NCBI GenBank assembly: GCA_021292165.1
Contig: CM037877.1
Span: forward strand, 207,246,715-207,310,714
From: Shinisaurus crocodilurus
Taxonomy: Eukaryota > Chordata > Lepidosauria > Squamata > Shinisauridae
Reading direction: 5' to 3'
Length of the DNA stretch: 64,000 bases
How positions within the stretch are numbered: position 1 is the first letter of the stretch; each line of letters begins with the position of its first letter. A program made the position numbers and the translations under genes. The notes under the pieces were generated by a model, which saw nothing but the letters and a program-made list of their open reading frames with translations, had not been told where the DNA came from and did no database searches. Below, in pieces: positions 43,025 to 55,905 of the stretch.

Positions 43025-46000
43025 TCATGCCCAATTGCAGCAGGAGCAGCTGGAGTCAAAAACGAGGCCAGTCTGGCAATTCTGGCGGTAGGTCTTCCCG
43101 TTGACGCAATGGTAGAAGGTATTACTGTTGGAGGGATCTGGGTAGAGACCACTGGCTTTCCCATTGCAGAAGTTGCCACCACTGCCACCAGAGCTTCCAC
43201 TGCCATTTGGGGCTGCTGTTGGAGGCTGGGCAGGCTGATTAGCATTGGTGCCGAGGGTTGTTGCCGGCACCTTACAGTCTGAAATAAAGATGCGAATGGA
43301 GTTAGAGCATTCCTTCCCTAGAAGGTTTATATTTTCGGGGATGGGGGGGGGGGACCAAGGCTCCCCACAAAAGAGACAACAGAAATTAGGTCTTAAAGTA
43401 GTCATTTGTTGGTAGATCTGGGAAATGAGATTCCTACTTCTGGGAAGCGAAAAAATGGATTGCAGAGGTTCTCATTCTTGGCAAAGCACGAGCTGCAAGC
43501 CCAGCAAAAAGCAAGCCCAGCAAAAAGTATTACAATAATGGATGAATTATTGTATATGCCTGCCTCTTCCACTTTTATTCAGCAACCCACAATCAGCTCC
43601 TTCGTAGGTTGTGGAGCATGACATATGAACCCGGACTGTTGGGTTGTATAGGGGCTAAACAACCCTGCGGTTAACCCATAGTTTTTGTTGGGTTAACTGC
43701 TGGGTTGTTTAGCCCTTAAATAACCCAGCAGCCTAGGTTCGCACATCACGCTCCACAACCTACGAAGGAGCAGATCATGGGCTGCTCCGTAAAAGCAGAA
43801 GAGGCAGGCTTGCTGCAGGCCGGGCACCCACTCTCTCTCACTCACGCATGACAACCCATCAGTTTTTAAACTGATGGGTTGTCGTTATGTGCAAACCCGG
43901 TCAGTATTTGAAATGGAAGGAATCCCCCATTGGTGCAAAATTGCCACAAAGGACATGAGCCGGAAAGGGTGAAGATGGGCACAAGATAGGAATCAGTTGC
44001 AGTATTTCACACAAATAAGATACAAAGCCGTCTTCCCCAACCTGGTGCCCTCCAGATATGTTGAACTATAATTCCTGTCAGTTCCAGGGGTTCTAGACAA
44101 GTCACACACTTTGCTTTATCCTAACACACCAGTATGTTACTCACTTGGCGTGGTGACTCCCAGTGCAGATTTCAAGGCATTCATTAGAGGGTATTTGCCT
44201 TCCCCACAGAATGTGCCAGTGAAGTCATCCAGATCAATAGCCCATACCATAGCGCCTCCAAAGTTGTTCTCCAACAGCCACTTAGCCTGCGAGTTAGATA
44301 ATTAAGAAGAATGTTGCAAAAGACTCCTCGAGAATCCGAGCTGTTCTTTTCCTTGCATTGTTACAAGAGGAGAGGATAAATCGCCTGAATCTACACTCCT
44401 ACGTTGTGGGTCTAGCACACATCTGAAGTTGCCATTGAAGGCTGTTATTCAAAACAGGTTTTTAGAAGGAATTTCAGACCCTTCAGCTTATGTGCTAAGA
44501 AGTACGGTAATTAAGGGTGCAATCCTATGCATATTTAGACAGAAAAAGCCCTATAACTTCTGGGCATTCCCCAGCCAGCCATGCTGGGAGTTGTAGGGGA
44601 ACATTTATTTATTTAATACATTTTTATACCGCCCAATAGCCGAAGCTCTCTGGGCGGTTTACAACAGTTAAAACCATAAAATACAATATAATATAACTAT
44701 AAAATTTAAAACCATAGATTAAAACAAACAGCAAGGCTAGCAGCAGTTCAAATTACAGCAACAGTTAAAAACTACCAGATAAAAATGATTAAGATGATTA
44801 AAATGATTAAAACAATGTTGGGAGTTGTAGGACTTTTTTTCCTGTCTAAACATGCACAGGATTGTATCCTAAAACTGTAATCCTAACCACACTTACTAGG
44901 GAGTAAATCCCAATAAACTCTGTGGAATTTACTTCCAAGAAAACATGCTTGGAAGTGCACTGTTAGAGGCATAAATCTCACTCAGGATGCAATCCTATGC
45001 ATATTTGGACAGAAAAAAGTCTTACAACTCTCCTACAGTCCTACATGGCTGGCTGTGGAATGCTGGGAGTTGTAGGACATTTTTCTGTCCAAACATGCAT
45101 AGGATTGCACCCTTAGACCCTTAGAGGCTCATGCTCATCCAATGCAAATCGGGAGGAGCTGCAAAGGCAATCTTTGCCTCCCTGCTCCTCCCACTTTGCA
45201 TTTTTGCTAGATGGACATTTTCGGCCATCTAGCGATGGTGTTTCAAAAGGGGAGGGAAGGAGACTGGAGCAGCTTCAGGATACCTCGTATCCTGGCCATT
45301 CCAGTCTCCTTCCCTCCTCACCCCCTGAAAAACCCTCTTTACCCCCTGTCTGAGGTCTTTCCCCTAACCTGGGAGAGCAGCTGGTATTTTTCATAGATCA
45401 TAGAGTTGGAAGGAGCCTACAAGGCTATCGAGTCCATTGCTCATCTAAAACTAAGAACCTCTAAAGAGCATTAATATTACAATTTGCATCTAGTTCAGAC
45501 CAAGAAAACAAAACTAAATAAAGAATCCAGTTCTATTTCAGTAGGTAATTTAGAATATTTAACTACTGAAGATCAGAATGGAATCAAATAGTCATGACAT
45601 GAGCCCTGGTGGAAAGGATGATATAAATATTTAGCAAATCAATAGCTAGGGATGTGCTAAATATTCTTCTATTTTGATTTTTGGGTTGAGAGTAGCCCTT
45701 TTTGGGGCAGGAGGAAATATTTCCACCCCACCTTGTAATAATATTCACCTTCTTTTCAATCCTGTTAACTACCACTGTTTCCTTATCGGCTGCTTCTTCT
45801 GTGCCATTTCCCTTCTAATTATGGCTTTTTCCTGGATTAGTCACAGTTGGTGATCAAATAGTGAATGGGATGGCATAATGATGTTAAGTAGTCAATCAGT
45901 GTTTCCTGCATGCTGCTGACATCACTGGGGTCAAACAAAGTCTATTCAGGGACTAGGTGAATAGTTTTGAAATAATTGCTAAAAACTGCTGACAGTGGAG

Positions 46001-49000
46001 GCACTAATGGGAGGCTGTGTGTGTGTGTGGTTGTTGACAATCTACACACACACACACACACACACACACGAGTATTGTCACCTCAGACCTAAAAACAACC
46101 TCCCTTGTCTTTTCCTCCTTCCATTTTTGCAGAGTGTTTGAATAAGATATGAATAAGGACACAAAAAATAAAGTCAAGAAAGAAGCGTACCTTTATGGCA
46201 AAACTCTTAGGGTTGTCATAGCCAATCCACTGATTTCCATTATAGGCATAAGGGACTTCTTGGGGAGCATTCCATACCACAGTGGCACCACCCTTCAAGA
46301 AGGTACAGACCTGTGGGAACAATATGTCTTATTAAGCATCAATGAAAGCATCTGTTCTGGTTATATAAGGTTAGCTAAACTTTGTTAGATTATTTCTAAC
46401 TATGACCTTTTCACCTCTTTTCAAAGATGGTAGTGTACCCTAGCTGTGGACAGCAAAGAACCATGGAAATCACAGTGAATCTTAGAACCATATTAGGGAA
46501 ATAAGGCATTTACACAAAGATCACATTCTATAGAACCATTTTATCTGCGGCAGTACAAAGAGTGGTTTGTCCAGCCATGCTTAACGCAACATCCTATACC
46601 ACAGCTGTATATCAGGACTGGCCTTTTTTGCTCCCTAGCACAAAAAGCAAAAAATAAAATAAAATAAAAATAATTTAAAAATCTCACTTCAACGAAGAAG
46701 CCTGAAACTATACAGAAAGAATCTATAACTATAACTGTATTGGGTTACAAGTGCAATCTCCAGGTACAAAAATACAACAGTACATAGAATAGCTAGTTAA
46801 AAATACGAACTATTCAGTGTATCACAACAACTAATTTTCTCTATGGACAGAATGTTCATATGGATGGACATATGTTTACGACCTCAGTGAAAACTAGGCC
46901 AGAGTTTTACCTCAAAATATGCCAGTGTCCCAGCTTCTTGGGTGTAGGCTCCAGCTTTACCAGGCCCAGAGGTTGGGGCATTCAGGCCATGGTTAGAGGG
47001 GTTGGTGAGGGTGAACGTGCGGGCATAGGCTCCAAATCCCACCATCAGCTTCTCAGCTGGTGCACCATTCTTCTTCCAATAGTTCATAGCATAGTCCTGG
47101 TGGAGAGAACATTGACAGAGTGATCAGGAAGTGATTCTAAACCACTGTACATCTAAGATATGCCTGACGATATGAGAAAACCCTTCATTTCTGTACAGTC
47201 ACTCACCACATTGAAGTAAATATAGGAGCCTTGGTCTTCAGGTCCTGCAAACAGAGGGCTGTCCTCACCAGTGAAACCTTCCCAGGATCCTCTGAGGTCA
47301 TAGGTCATCACATTGATCAGGTCCATGTACCTTAGGGAAAAAAGCAAATAACCAAATACATCCACCGGGCAATTTCTTTTTCATCTCTTATTCAGTAGGA
47401 GAACTCTGGATCCCTTTCTGATATTTATGTCTTCACTATGGTAACTTAGCATTGCTACTTCTCTTAGGGGAACCCTGGTTGTTGCTCATTTGTATAAAGG
47501 AATTCATTTACATCTATGGAAATTAAGCATTAACTAGTTATTATGAATTAATACAGAGCTTTACAAAAATATGCATCAGTTTAAAACTAGTTAGGATTCT
47601 ACCCTGGAGGGATTGTATGTGATATCCTCAGCCATCTCTGGTGATTCTCAGGTTCCCATGCCATTTTGTCTGATGATTCAAAACAGTGGTAAGTAAAAAG
47701 GCAAATTAATTTGTCTTTTATTGTCCAATTATTATTTACACAATGGTCCAATTGTCAAGATCCTAGTAACTGACTGTGAGGCAACTTCCTTAGATTTGCA
47801 ACTGATAGATGTGACACACACAACACACACATACACCTTCATTAATGATAAATTAATTCAATTAATTGATAATTATAACCAATCAATTACTGATTGATTA
47901 ATTACTTGATAATTAGCAAGTAATTATCAATTACTGCTAATTACTGCTTCATCACTGCTAATTTTTGCTTTCTGTGATGGGTGAATGGAGCAACCTGTCC
48001 CAGTATACACTTTAGTAAGGTATTCCATATCCAGTCCAGACCATGTCAAAAGGGATATGAGTATCCTATGCTGAACCATATTTTGGGTCCATGCTCTTGT
48101 CTTGATCTATCCTCTGACACACGACCACATTCTTTCCTGAACTGACAAGTATAGATAAGTATATTGACAAGCTCCACATGCAGACAATAGTAGCCACATA
48201 GAGGCAATCTCTTTCCCTTTGATTCCTACTGCTGTTGGTATTTAACATTTCACTGAAGCACTGAGGCAGGAACATTGCCATTCCTCACCTGATATGTGAT
48301 GAGAAAACTAGCCATCATGTCCCAAATGGTGGAATTTTTTACCGGCCCTTGGAAAAGAGAGCATCCTAAATCAAGAAGCTCTCAATTCCTACCATAGTGG
48401 GGACCTTATTGTAGTAGACATCCAGTGCTACAGTGCAATTGCTGTAACAATGATCAATATTGCCCTGACACTAGTGTTGTTTTCACTGTGAATATATGTC
48501 CCCTCTTATTGCTTACAAAGTGCCAAGGCATACATACATGTGTGACTTACTTAGACATCTGTGGGATCTGGTAAGCAGTTTCGATGGTGCCCACTCCAGC
48601 AGACACAGCTGCAGAGATCAACAGTCTGGGTTTGTTGGTTTGAGATGCCTCCTGCTCAAAAGCTTCATACATTTCCTGTTATTGGAAGAAGTGAATTGCA
48701 GAAGATACCCTTTTAAGAAAAGGGGGGGGGAAGCCATGTCTTTTTACAACAATATGTCTAACAGTATGTATTTATTTATCTGAGTTGGAAAATATGTCCC
48801 TAGCATTGATTTAAAAAAGTTTTCAATTCCTGACGTTTGGGGCACAGAGAGGTGACATGCCAGAATGAAGGCACAGGGTAACTAAGGCTGCAATCCCACA
48901 CTTATCTGGGACTAAGTCCCAGTGAACTCAGTGGAACTTACTCCAAGGTAAGTGGGTATAGGGTTGCAGCCTTATACTGTAATCCATACATACTTACCTG

Positions 49001-52000
49001 GGAGGGAGTAAGTACAACTGAACTCAGTGGGACTTACTTCTGACTGAGTAGACATAGCTAGCATTGTGCTGTAAGGATGTTTCAAAAAGGAACTGCAGTG
49101 TAGGCACCGCTAGCCATTTTGCTGTTACTTTCTGAAATGTCCTTATAATTGTTGAGGGAATAATTAGAATGTTAAGATGCATTACTTTTTTCATTATCCA
49201 CATTAGTGCATTTTACAATGCATGTTTATTTATCAAGATAAACATTACACATATATAAAACTTCTGCATTTGGTTTACAGTGGTTATGGATGTGCATTTA
49301 CCATGTTAGAGCCTCCGCCATGCATATAAACACAAAGTGGTTAATTTCTAATAGCATGCTTAAAGCTAACATGCCTTAAGCATGTTTTTGAAAAATGATC
49401 AGAAACACAACGCTTTGAATGTGTGTTTGTATGTACAGAGGAGCATCGACACACATTAAGACAGCTAGAGACATTCCACCGACTCCGATGTGGTAAACAC
49501 CTGCCTCTACCTGTTCTGAAGTGGAACTAGATTGAATTCAGAACAGTCATTCCCATTACCAGCCATATGTCATTATTGTCATGGCCTCTTGGTGTCCTTG
49601 TGTAGGTATGAGAAACATGATGGACATATCCCTCACTCACTTAAAAGTGAGAAGACCCACATTCAACTTGTTCCTTTGCTGTTGTTGCCCTTGCACGTCC
49701 CAATATCCTCTTCTGACGCTTCTCCCCACCATCTGCCCCAAATCATAAAACTCACAATTTTAATGGCATTTCTAGTAGGTGAGATGAAGTTTATGGGGAA
49801 TGTGAGTGAAGACATTCCCTCCTCCAATGACATGGGCCTGTTATTTCACCTTTGCTAGTGATTCTATTGTCTGGTCAGACTAATAGCATTGGGAAGAATT
49901 CCAGAACAAATCTCCTTCCATTGCTAGGTGGAGCCAGTACCAGTCCATTTGAGACAGAGAGAGCACATTGCCAAAGCCAACCTGGAGCAAGTACGGTGAA
50001 AAGTTGTTGGGTGTCAGCGGGGCTGCCTCTGTTGCCAGGGTACTCCCAGTCAATGTCCAGCCCATCAAAACCATACTTGCGCAAGAAGGAGGTAGCAGAC
50101 TGAATAAAGGTCTGGCGGTTCTGTGCAGAGGAAACCATGTCAGAAAACCTGCAAGATAAAGCATAGTGAAAAACTCAGAAATGAAACGATTAATTTCGTA
50201 CATTACATTTGTCTTGATTGATTGTTTGAAACTGCTTTCCTATTGCTGATGGAAAGCATTCTCTTTCCTATTGGTGCACTCAGGCTGCTTATCATCGATT
50301 CAAACTAGCATAGAAATGTGTGTGTATATAAACTGTGAAATGAGAATGCCCCTCCTCCAAGAGCCTTTTCTGGCCCCTTCAAGCATCTGGAAGCAAAACA
50401 GGGCATCAGCTTCCAGAAGCACGCCAGGGGCTTTAAAAGAGAGAGAGTGCAAAAGAGAGAGAGTGTGTTTTTACATGAGGCTGTTAATCGGCTCTTAAGC
50501 TGCTGTATCCACTTTCAGTTTTTTTCACAGAATTGAGATCTGAGCACTACATGAGGAGCATTTCCTTTCCTGTTTTTCTGCTACATAACCTCTAGGTGGC
50601 ACTGTGGTATAGTGGAATAATGCAAATACACAGGAGAAAATCATGCTTTCTTTCACTTTCACAATTAAATGCCACACTTTCCGTACTCTAAAAAACCTCA
50701 CCAAAAGTCTGGTTAGACACAGAAGCAAAACTGGAGGGTCACGAGGTTGTCTAAAGAACCCGTAAACAACTGTGAGTAATGATGAGTGCATGATAAATAC
50801 ATCATGTAGAAAAGTCCAGAGAGAGAGGGAGAGAGAGATGTAGGGAAAATCCTCACATTACAACTTATTCCAGCCTTCCTCAACCTGTTATCCTCTAGAT
50901 GCGTTGGATTACGACTCACATCATCTCACCAGCTTGCATGTTGGGAATGATGGAAGTTGAAGTCCATTTCATCTGGAGGGCACCGGGCTGGGGAAGGCTG
51001 ATGCACATCTTCATACATGTGTGTATACTTGTGTAAATGAAAGCAATCTTAAGGATCTGGAAGAAGGAACAACAGCCTTCAGGTGATGTGCAAAGTTATG
51101 GGCCAGGGAAACATGATAGCTAATGTTGAGCAAGGTTGGTGAGTATGCTAAATGAAAAATAAGCCATTCAGAATGCTCATAGAGGAGGACCTTACTTTTG
51201 GGTACCGAAGTTCCAGCCTCCAACAGACAGTAATGTTTTCAGATCAGGATTGCTAGGAAAAAGATCATTTGAAATGATTTAAAAAGTCATCAGAAGCTCT
51301 GAACCATCAACAAACTGTTACAAATGGACCATCTTGAACAAAAATAAAAATAAAATTTGAAATATCTATAAAGCCCTGAAAGTTAGGGTTGACACTTGAC
51401 AAATGCTAAGAGGGCTAAGAGGGCTGAAATTTGCACTGAAGAGGCAGCTACTAATATCAAAATATAACAGCAAGAGGAGCAGTCATACCTGTTGCAATTG
51501 AATTTTCTCTTTTATAAAAAACACACACACACACCCAGTGTCCTCTCAGGTATGAACCTATAACAACCTTCTCCAACTGGGTACCCTCCAGATCTGTTGG
51601 ACTACAACTCTCTGCTGGGGATTATGGGAATTGTAGTCCAACACTTCTTGAGGGCACCAGGTTGGGGAAGGCTAACCTATAACAACTTTACCTAAACATG
51701 TCTTTGACCTTTTCTTATGTTTCTTGTGTCGTGTATAACTTATTCATGTGGGACAGATAGCAAAAGACAGACATATTATTCAAATTGAATAGGAAAAGCA
51801 AAAATTAGGGGCAGTCCAGAGAAAAATCATATGTGCTTAAAATCCCATGGAGGTGGTTTAGGCTTAACACACATAGCCCACATCATTCTCTAGATTTTGC
51901 CCAATGCTTTTAATGTATGTAAGTACACAGGAATCATCTTACTAGTTTTTTAGTCCATTGATACCACCGTAGAGAGCCACATCGTTCCACTCAATGGTCT

Positions 52001-53052
52001 TGATCTGGTTGTTAGTCATGCCAGCGAAAGCATAGATAACATGAGTACATAGACATGGGTCAAGATCTTCGGGCATGTAACGTGCAATTCCAGGTCTGTA
52101 CTGGGACCAGTTGGTGAAGTAACAGACAATATTGGTAGATGCACCTACATTTTGGATGGTATAGGTTGATCAACACATGCTAGTTAATAACTGGACTTGA
52201 GAAAAAGCAGTTTTCATGTATGAATATTTTATAGGATTGAAAAGAAATATGGTAGAACTCACCCAGCTGGAGGTGCAGCAAGAGAGCCAGACCTATGAAA
52301 GAAAAGTTCCATTGTAAGTCAAGCACAAAAGTAAGGTATCGGTTTTTCTTAATTCACCCCAACTACAAGTCAATGGACATATTTCTTTTTTTTTCTTTTT
52401 TAATTTTTTTAATTGAATTTTCCAAAACAACATTTGGCTTCCGCCTCATTGTCTGACAAACATTACCAATCCTTATCCAATCTAAGTTTCTTCTATTTTC
52501 ACAAAAAAAAATTCTATCACCTTATCAATATTCAGAAATCAAAACCCAAAGTTATTAAGTCACTTTCCCTCCTCCCCAAGAAGTCCACCAGAGGTTTCCA
52601 GTCTTTCTTGAATGAAGTTAAAAAAATTTCTCTAATTAAACAAATCAATTTTGCCATCTCTGCTAAGTCCAACATTTTCAACAGCCAGTCTTCTATAGTT
52701 GGTATTGTTGCTTCTTTCCATTTTTGAGCATAGATTATTCTTGCTGCCGTCATCATATATTGTAATAATGTTCAATGGACATATTTCTACACTACAAACT
52801 TATACTGTCTTTTATACCAGATGCTTCCCCCAACAGAATCCTGGGCACGGTAGTTTGTTGAAGTTGCTGAGAATAGTTTGTTAGAGATCCCTAGTCTTTC
52901 TCACAGAATTACAGATCCCAGGGTTCCTTTGGGAAAGAGAATTATTAAGAGTGCAATCCTATTGATTGTGCCCTCACTGCTTAGAAGCCTCTGAACTTGT
53001 GCCTAAACTGCACAGCGCTCAAAATTTAACTTTGTTTGTATATTATGGTATA

Positions 53053-53093
<41 letters not shown>

Positions 53094-53876
53094 AGTGTAC
53101 AATATAAATGCCATTTCTCCTGATAACAGCACAGATACAAAGGGTGGATCTGCACAAATATGAGGAAAACATGTGGTTCCCAAAATGGCCACAGGGGCCA
53201 TTTGTTAGGGGGAAATGGGCAGACATAGGAGAAGTTAAGCACCTCTCCCTTTCACCCTCTGATTCTCCCCTGCAAGTCCCCCCACCCCACTTCATGTTAT
53301 CTCAGTGAATGAAGGTTTGGAAATACATGTTTGCTGAAATCCCATGTAGTGCTACCCAGAAAGAATCATACATCATTATAAAACAATTTGTGGGTCCTCT
53401 ATCCCAATTCCTCACGTTGATATGATTATCTAACCTTAAGCCACATCTGAGAGATTCTCACCCAGTCTCTTACAAGTATGCAGAGAAGGCAATTCCAAAA
53501 CGTGTTCTATAACTGTTCTTAACATTTGGAAGCATTCCTCGACATACAGGCTAAATATGCTTGGCTGTGATTTGAACTTACTTTAAAGTTCTTACCGTGC
53601 ACAGAAGGGCCTCTTTTTCCTAGCTCTCATAGTTTATAGAAACATTATATTAATGTTTTTTTTAGAATGCCCATCAAATATTGTAGTTAGATAACCTATA
53701 GAAGTGTTTTCAGACAGGAAGAATATCTGAGATCCAGCAAACTCAACATAAAATAGACAGAGAACAACAAAGAAAGATTGATGGACAAATGGAAATCCAA
53801 GAGTGCTCATCTTTTGTTGGTTCACTGCATATTTGATTCCTTCATACTCACCAGTCAAAAGGAGTAGTTTGCCCAT
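43025..53876 (-). CDS. CHIA: CHIA-like chitinase, 11 exons, one extra base in exon 5
   Basis: Secreted GH18 chitinase paralogue. Coding exons (minus): 53852-53876, 52263-52292, 51943-52144, 51196-51252, 49982-50148, 48551-48675, 47207-47330, 46911-47096, 46191-46310, 44145-44286, 43025-43278. All lengths equal those of the complete CHIA gene except the last exon (shorter linker) and exon 5, which is 167 instead of 166 nt. Signal peptide MGKLLLLTG...; catalytic motif D-G-L-D-I-D-W-E intact (Glu140); Gly/Ser linker and a six-Cys CBM14 ending C-C-N-W-A. With a 166-nt exon 5 the protein would be 476 aa, the length of human AMCase. As sequenced, the normal donor gives a frameshift; an in-frame donor 13 bp inside the exon (exon 49995-50148) would drop four residues. 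Could be functional, newly broken, or an assembly error. Confidence 0.9.
43630..43912. mobile_element. Palindromic non-autonomous DNA transposon in intron 10
   Basis: Inverted blocks: 'gggttaactgctgggttg' region, 'ctccttcgtaggttgtgga' (just left, 43590) against 'tccacaacctacgaaggag' at 43752, and a final 'acaacccatcag...ctgatgggttgt' hairpin. Style resembles 61363-62502. Confidence 0.5.
44515..44875. mobile_element. P1 MITE split by a LINE-type tail
   Basis: The outer arms (44515-44600 and 44816-44875) form the P1 palindrome. The inner part 44602-44815 is a LINE 3' end with 'agccgaagctctctgggcgg' and A/T-rich tail. Intron 9 of the second CHIA-like gene. Confidence 0.65.
44985..45112. mobile_element. 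P1 palindromic MITE
   Basis: 'caatcctatgcatatttgg' mirrored by 'ccaaacatgcataggattg', with 'gctgggagttgtaggac' within. Intron 9. Confidence 0.75.
45385..45440 (-). mobile_element. CR1-type 3' end, inverted
   Basis: 'tcatagagttggaagga' and 'ctacaaggctatcgagtcc' are the reverse complement of the CR1 ends at 4725-4795 and 39190-39247. Confidence 0.7.
46013..46070. repeat. (GT)n and (CA)n dinucleotide repeats, inverted pair
   Basis: A short (GT)n run, a 20-bp spacer and a (CA)n run lie side by side, in intron 9. Confidence 0.85.
48880..49075. mobile_element. Two P2-type MITE copies in a row
   Basis: Repeated 'aactcagtgg(a/g)actta' and 'aagtaagtggg' blocks with 'gctgcaatccc' and 'gttgcagcc' ends. 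Intron 5. Confidence 0.65.
49080..49975. other. Intron 5 of the second CHIA-like gene, no feature
   Basis: No exon, named repeat or RNA gene is recognised. Confidence 0.5.
50476..50560 (+). mobile_element. 5' fragment of the Vingi-like LINE
   Basis: 'gaggctgttaatcggctct' to 'tccactttcagtttt' matches 3760-3810, just upstream of the endonuclease ORF. Intron 4. Confidence 0.55.
50870..51003. mobile_element. P3 palindromic MITE
   Basis: 'ccagccttcctcaacctg' mirrored by 'gggctggggaaggctg'. Intron 4 of the second CHIA-like gene. Confidence 0.7.
51563..51673. mobile_element. P3 palindromic hAT MITE with TSD
   Basis: TSD AACCTATA at 51555-51562 and 51674-51681; ends 'ccttctccaact' and 'gttggggaaggct'. 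Intron 3 of the second CHIA-like gene. Confidence 0.85.
52387..52771 (-). mobile_element. 5'-truncated L1 with 17-bp TSD
   Basis: Minus-strand ORF2 C-terminus ([10 protein letters not shown], then I-P-T-I-E-D-W-L, then F-K-K-D-W-K-P-L) followed by an A-rich tail (T-rich on plus, 52387-52412). A perfect 17-bp target duplication lies at 52370-52386 and 52772-52788. In intron 1 of the second CHIA-like gene, sense to it. The perfect TSD indicates recent insertion. Confidence 0.88.
53055..53100. repeat. (TG)n microsatellite
   Basis: Dinucleotide run in intron 1 of the second CHIA-like gene. Confidence 0.9.
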
Positions 53877-53915
53877 TTTGATACCTGTGTACTACCTTGT
53901 TATCCCCTTTATCCC

Positions 53916-53923
53916 CTTTTATA
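53916..53923 (-). promoter_or_regulatory. TATA box of the second CHIA-like gene
   Basis: TATAAAAG 40 bp upstream of the ATG, as in the sister genes. Confidence 0.8.
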
Positions 53924-53929
53924 AGATGC

Positions 53930-54680
53930 TTTCTGTCCCACCTCCTACTGAACATGCGCAAATTCAGATGCCCTCATCCCAGAAGTTAAATAGAAAGTTA
54001 ATATGTAGACAAAACTAAAATACACATCTACTTTGGCAGCTATATTCACCTTGGAATATTATCTTTATCCCCAATCTTCTGATGTTTGGGATCAGTGGGC
54101 ATGCATTGAAAGAGCAAGGCTGTTTTTTGCATCCCAGATCCTAAATCAATGTTATAGCCTTCCACTGGAAATTTACCAAAGATAATGGGTATTTGATAAG
54201 GAAGACAAATATATATATATATATATATATATCAGTAATAAGTCTGCTTATGTAATTATATGGATGGAAATGTATGTTATAATGCCAAAGAAACGACATT
54301 GGAAGTAAACCCATGTATGAGCCAATATGGGACATTAAGGATAACAGCTATTTGGAAAACAAATTAATAATACGTTCACGTCAATTTGGTTTCCCCTTCT
54401 CCTTCCTGACATGTTATTTACCCTGAGGTATGTTTCAGGCAATTGAATTGAGGAGTTAAGAGAAAGGTTTGGAGCAAGGATGGGTGCCTAATTACCACTG
54501 AGAATTAAGTGCTAAATACCATGCCTATCCATAGTTATTCATGCACAAAAAGGGTCTAGTGTAGTCCTCTGTGGCAGGATCCTGGAAGGAGGTGGTGAGA
54601 CCCAGCAGGTTCTCACACCTCAATAAAACTACTTCATTGAACTCATTGGGACTTCTTAAGTAACATGCATAGGATTATTC
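53930..54680. other. Intergenic between the second CHIA-like gene and the chi-lectin gene
   Basis: No gene. (TA)n at 54210-54232. The gap between the promoter of one gene and the 3' end of the next is about 1.5 kb. Confidence 0.5.
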
Positions 54681-54687
54681 GCCACAA

Positions 54688-54778
54688 CAGCATTCCTATG
54701 CACAATTGCCTAGGAGTAAGCCCCACTGAACACTGTGGGATTTGTGTCTGAGTAAGCATGCACAGGATTGCATTGTAC
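54688..54778. mobile_element. P2 palindromic MITE
   Basis: 'cattcctatgcacaattgc' mirrored by 'gcatgcacaggattgca', with 'taagccccactgaacactg' between. Confidence 0.7.
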
Positions 54779-54859
54779 AAATATAGAATGACTACTTTTA
54801 TGCTTTTCAGAATATAGGGCACATCCAATGACACTAAATAGATGGGATGGTGGCCTGAG

Positions 54860-55205
54860 ACAAGGGTGGGGAACCTCTTTCAGCCTAATGGGCAAATTCC
54901 ATTTTGGACAAGCTCTCGGGGGCCGCATTTCATTGGTGAGCAGGGCCAAAGGCAAAACGGGAGAGGCCAACCCCCCCCCCCCAAACCCAGCTTATTGTAG
55001 CTTAAAGCTCTTACTGTTAGTAATTAAGACTTAGAGGTATTTCAGCCTCTTAGAATGGTGAAAAAATTGCTCAAAGGCTGGGAAATCACCAAACAATTGG
55101 TGGCTGAGGGAAAGGGAGTGGGGCCAGGAGAAGGGGGCGTGGCCATCTGGCAAACTCCAGAGGGCCTGACTGGCCCCCTGGGCCTGACGTTCTGTACCCC
55201 GATGT
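54860..55205. mobile_element. hAT-like non-autonomous element
   Basis: Starts 'caagggtggggaacctc' and ends 'gttctgtaccccgatg', with the 'ggggccgc' and 'ctgactggccccctgg' blocks usual in this repeat type. No target duplication assigned. Confidence 0.5.
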
Positions 55206-55240
55206 AGAGGGGAAAGTAAATAAATGTTCATTGTACACAT

Positions 55241-55330
55241 TGGGTTGGATCCAGATTTACTCAGACTAAACTAGCTTAAATCCCATTGAAATCTATTTTA
55301 AGGTATCACTAAATCTGGATCCAACCCATT
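55241..55330. mobile_element. Palindromic MITE
   Basis: 'gggttggatccagattta' mirrored by 'aaatctggatccaaccc'. No ORF. Confidence 0.75.
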
Positions 55331-55481
55331 TAAAACAAGATTAATGGCATACGCTGCACTTCCCCCACCCAGCCCCTCATCACAAAACATACATGTACAA
55401 ACATAATTTCTGAGATATGAGGTGGATCATTTTTCAGTAAAGAAAACAAAGAACTTCCCTTCAAAAAAGGCAGAAAAATGT

Positions 55482-55487
55482 TTTATT
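55482..55487 (-). terminator. Polyadenylation signal candidate of the chi-lectin gene
   Basis: AATAAA on the minus strand about 420 bp past the stop codon. The 3' UTR between shows no other feature. Confidence 0.6.
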
Positions 55488-55905
55488 GAAAACATTATGT
55501 ATATATTTCAAAATTAATGCAAACAACACAATTATCAGAGCATGTTACTTTTTAAGACAGTGAGAACAGAATTAACCATCTAGCTGTGTATTCAAAGGAC
55601 TAGGGAATAGTGACAAAAGACTGCTGCAATGCATGGATGGATAGGTAGAAGTGATGTCTTCAGTCCATAGCAACAGAATGAGTGGGGATGGAACAACACT
55701 AATCCTGGAACAATACAAAACTAGCCATGGTTGTCTGTACTGCAGGTTTTTTTTTTAAGCACACAGTTAAGAAAGAAGTAAACTTCCCCAGATTTCCCAT
55801 ATGTAAGCTGGTCAACTGTATTCATCCCTAGAAGAAAAGCATAAGCCTCATCATGCCTTCAGTATTCTCCTGATAGTAAGATGGTCCCTTTGCAGAAATT
55901 GGCTC

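Noticed and set aside
49875..49981. Exon 5 of the second CHIA-like gene reading on past 49982
   Set aside because: The open frame continues (P-G-W-L-W-Q) but has no family similarity; it is intron sequence.
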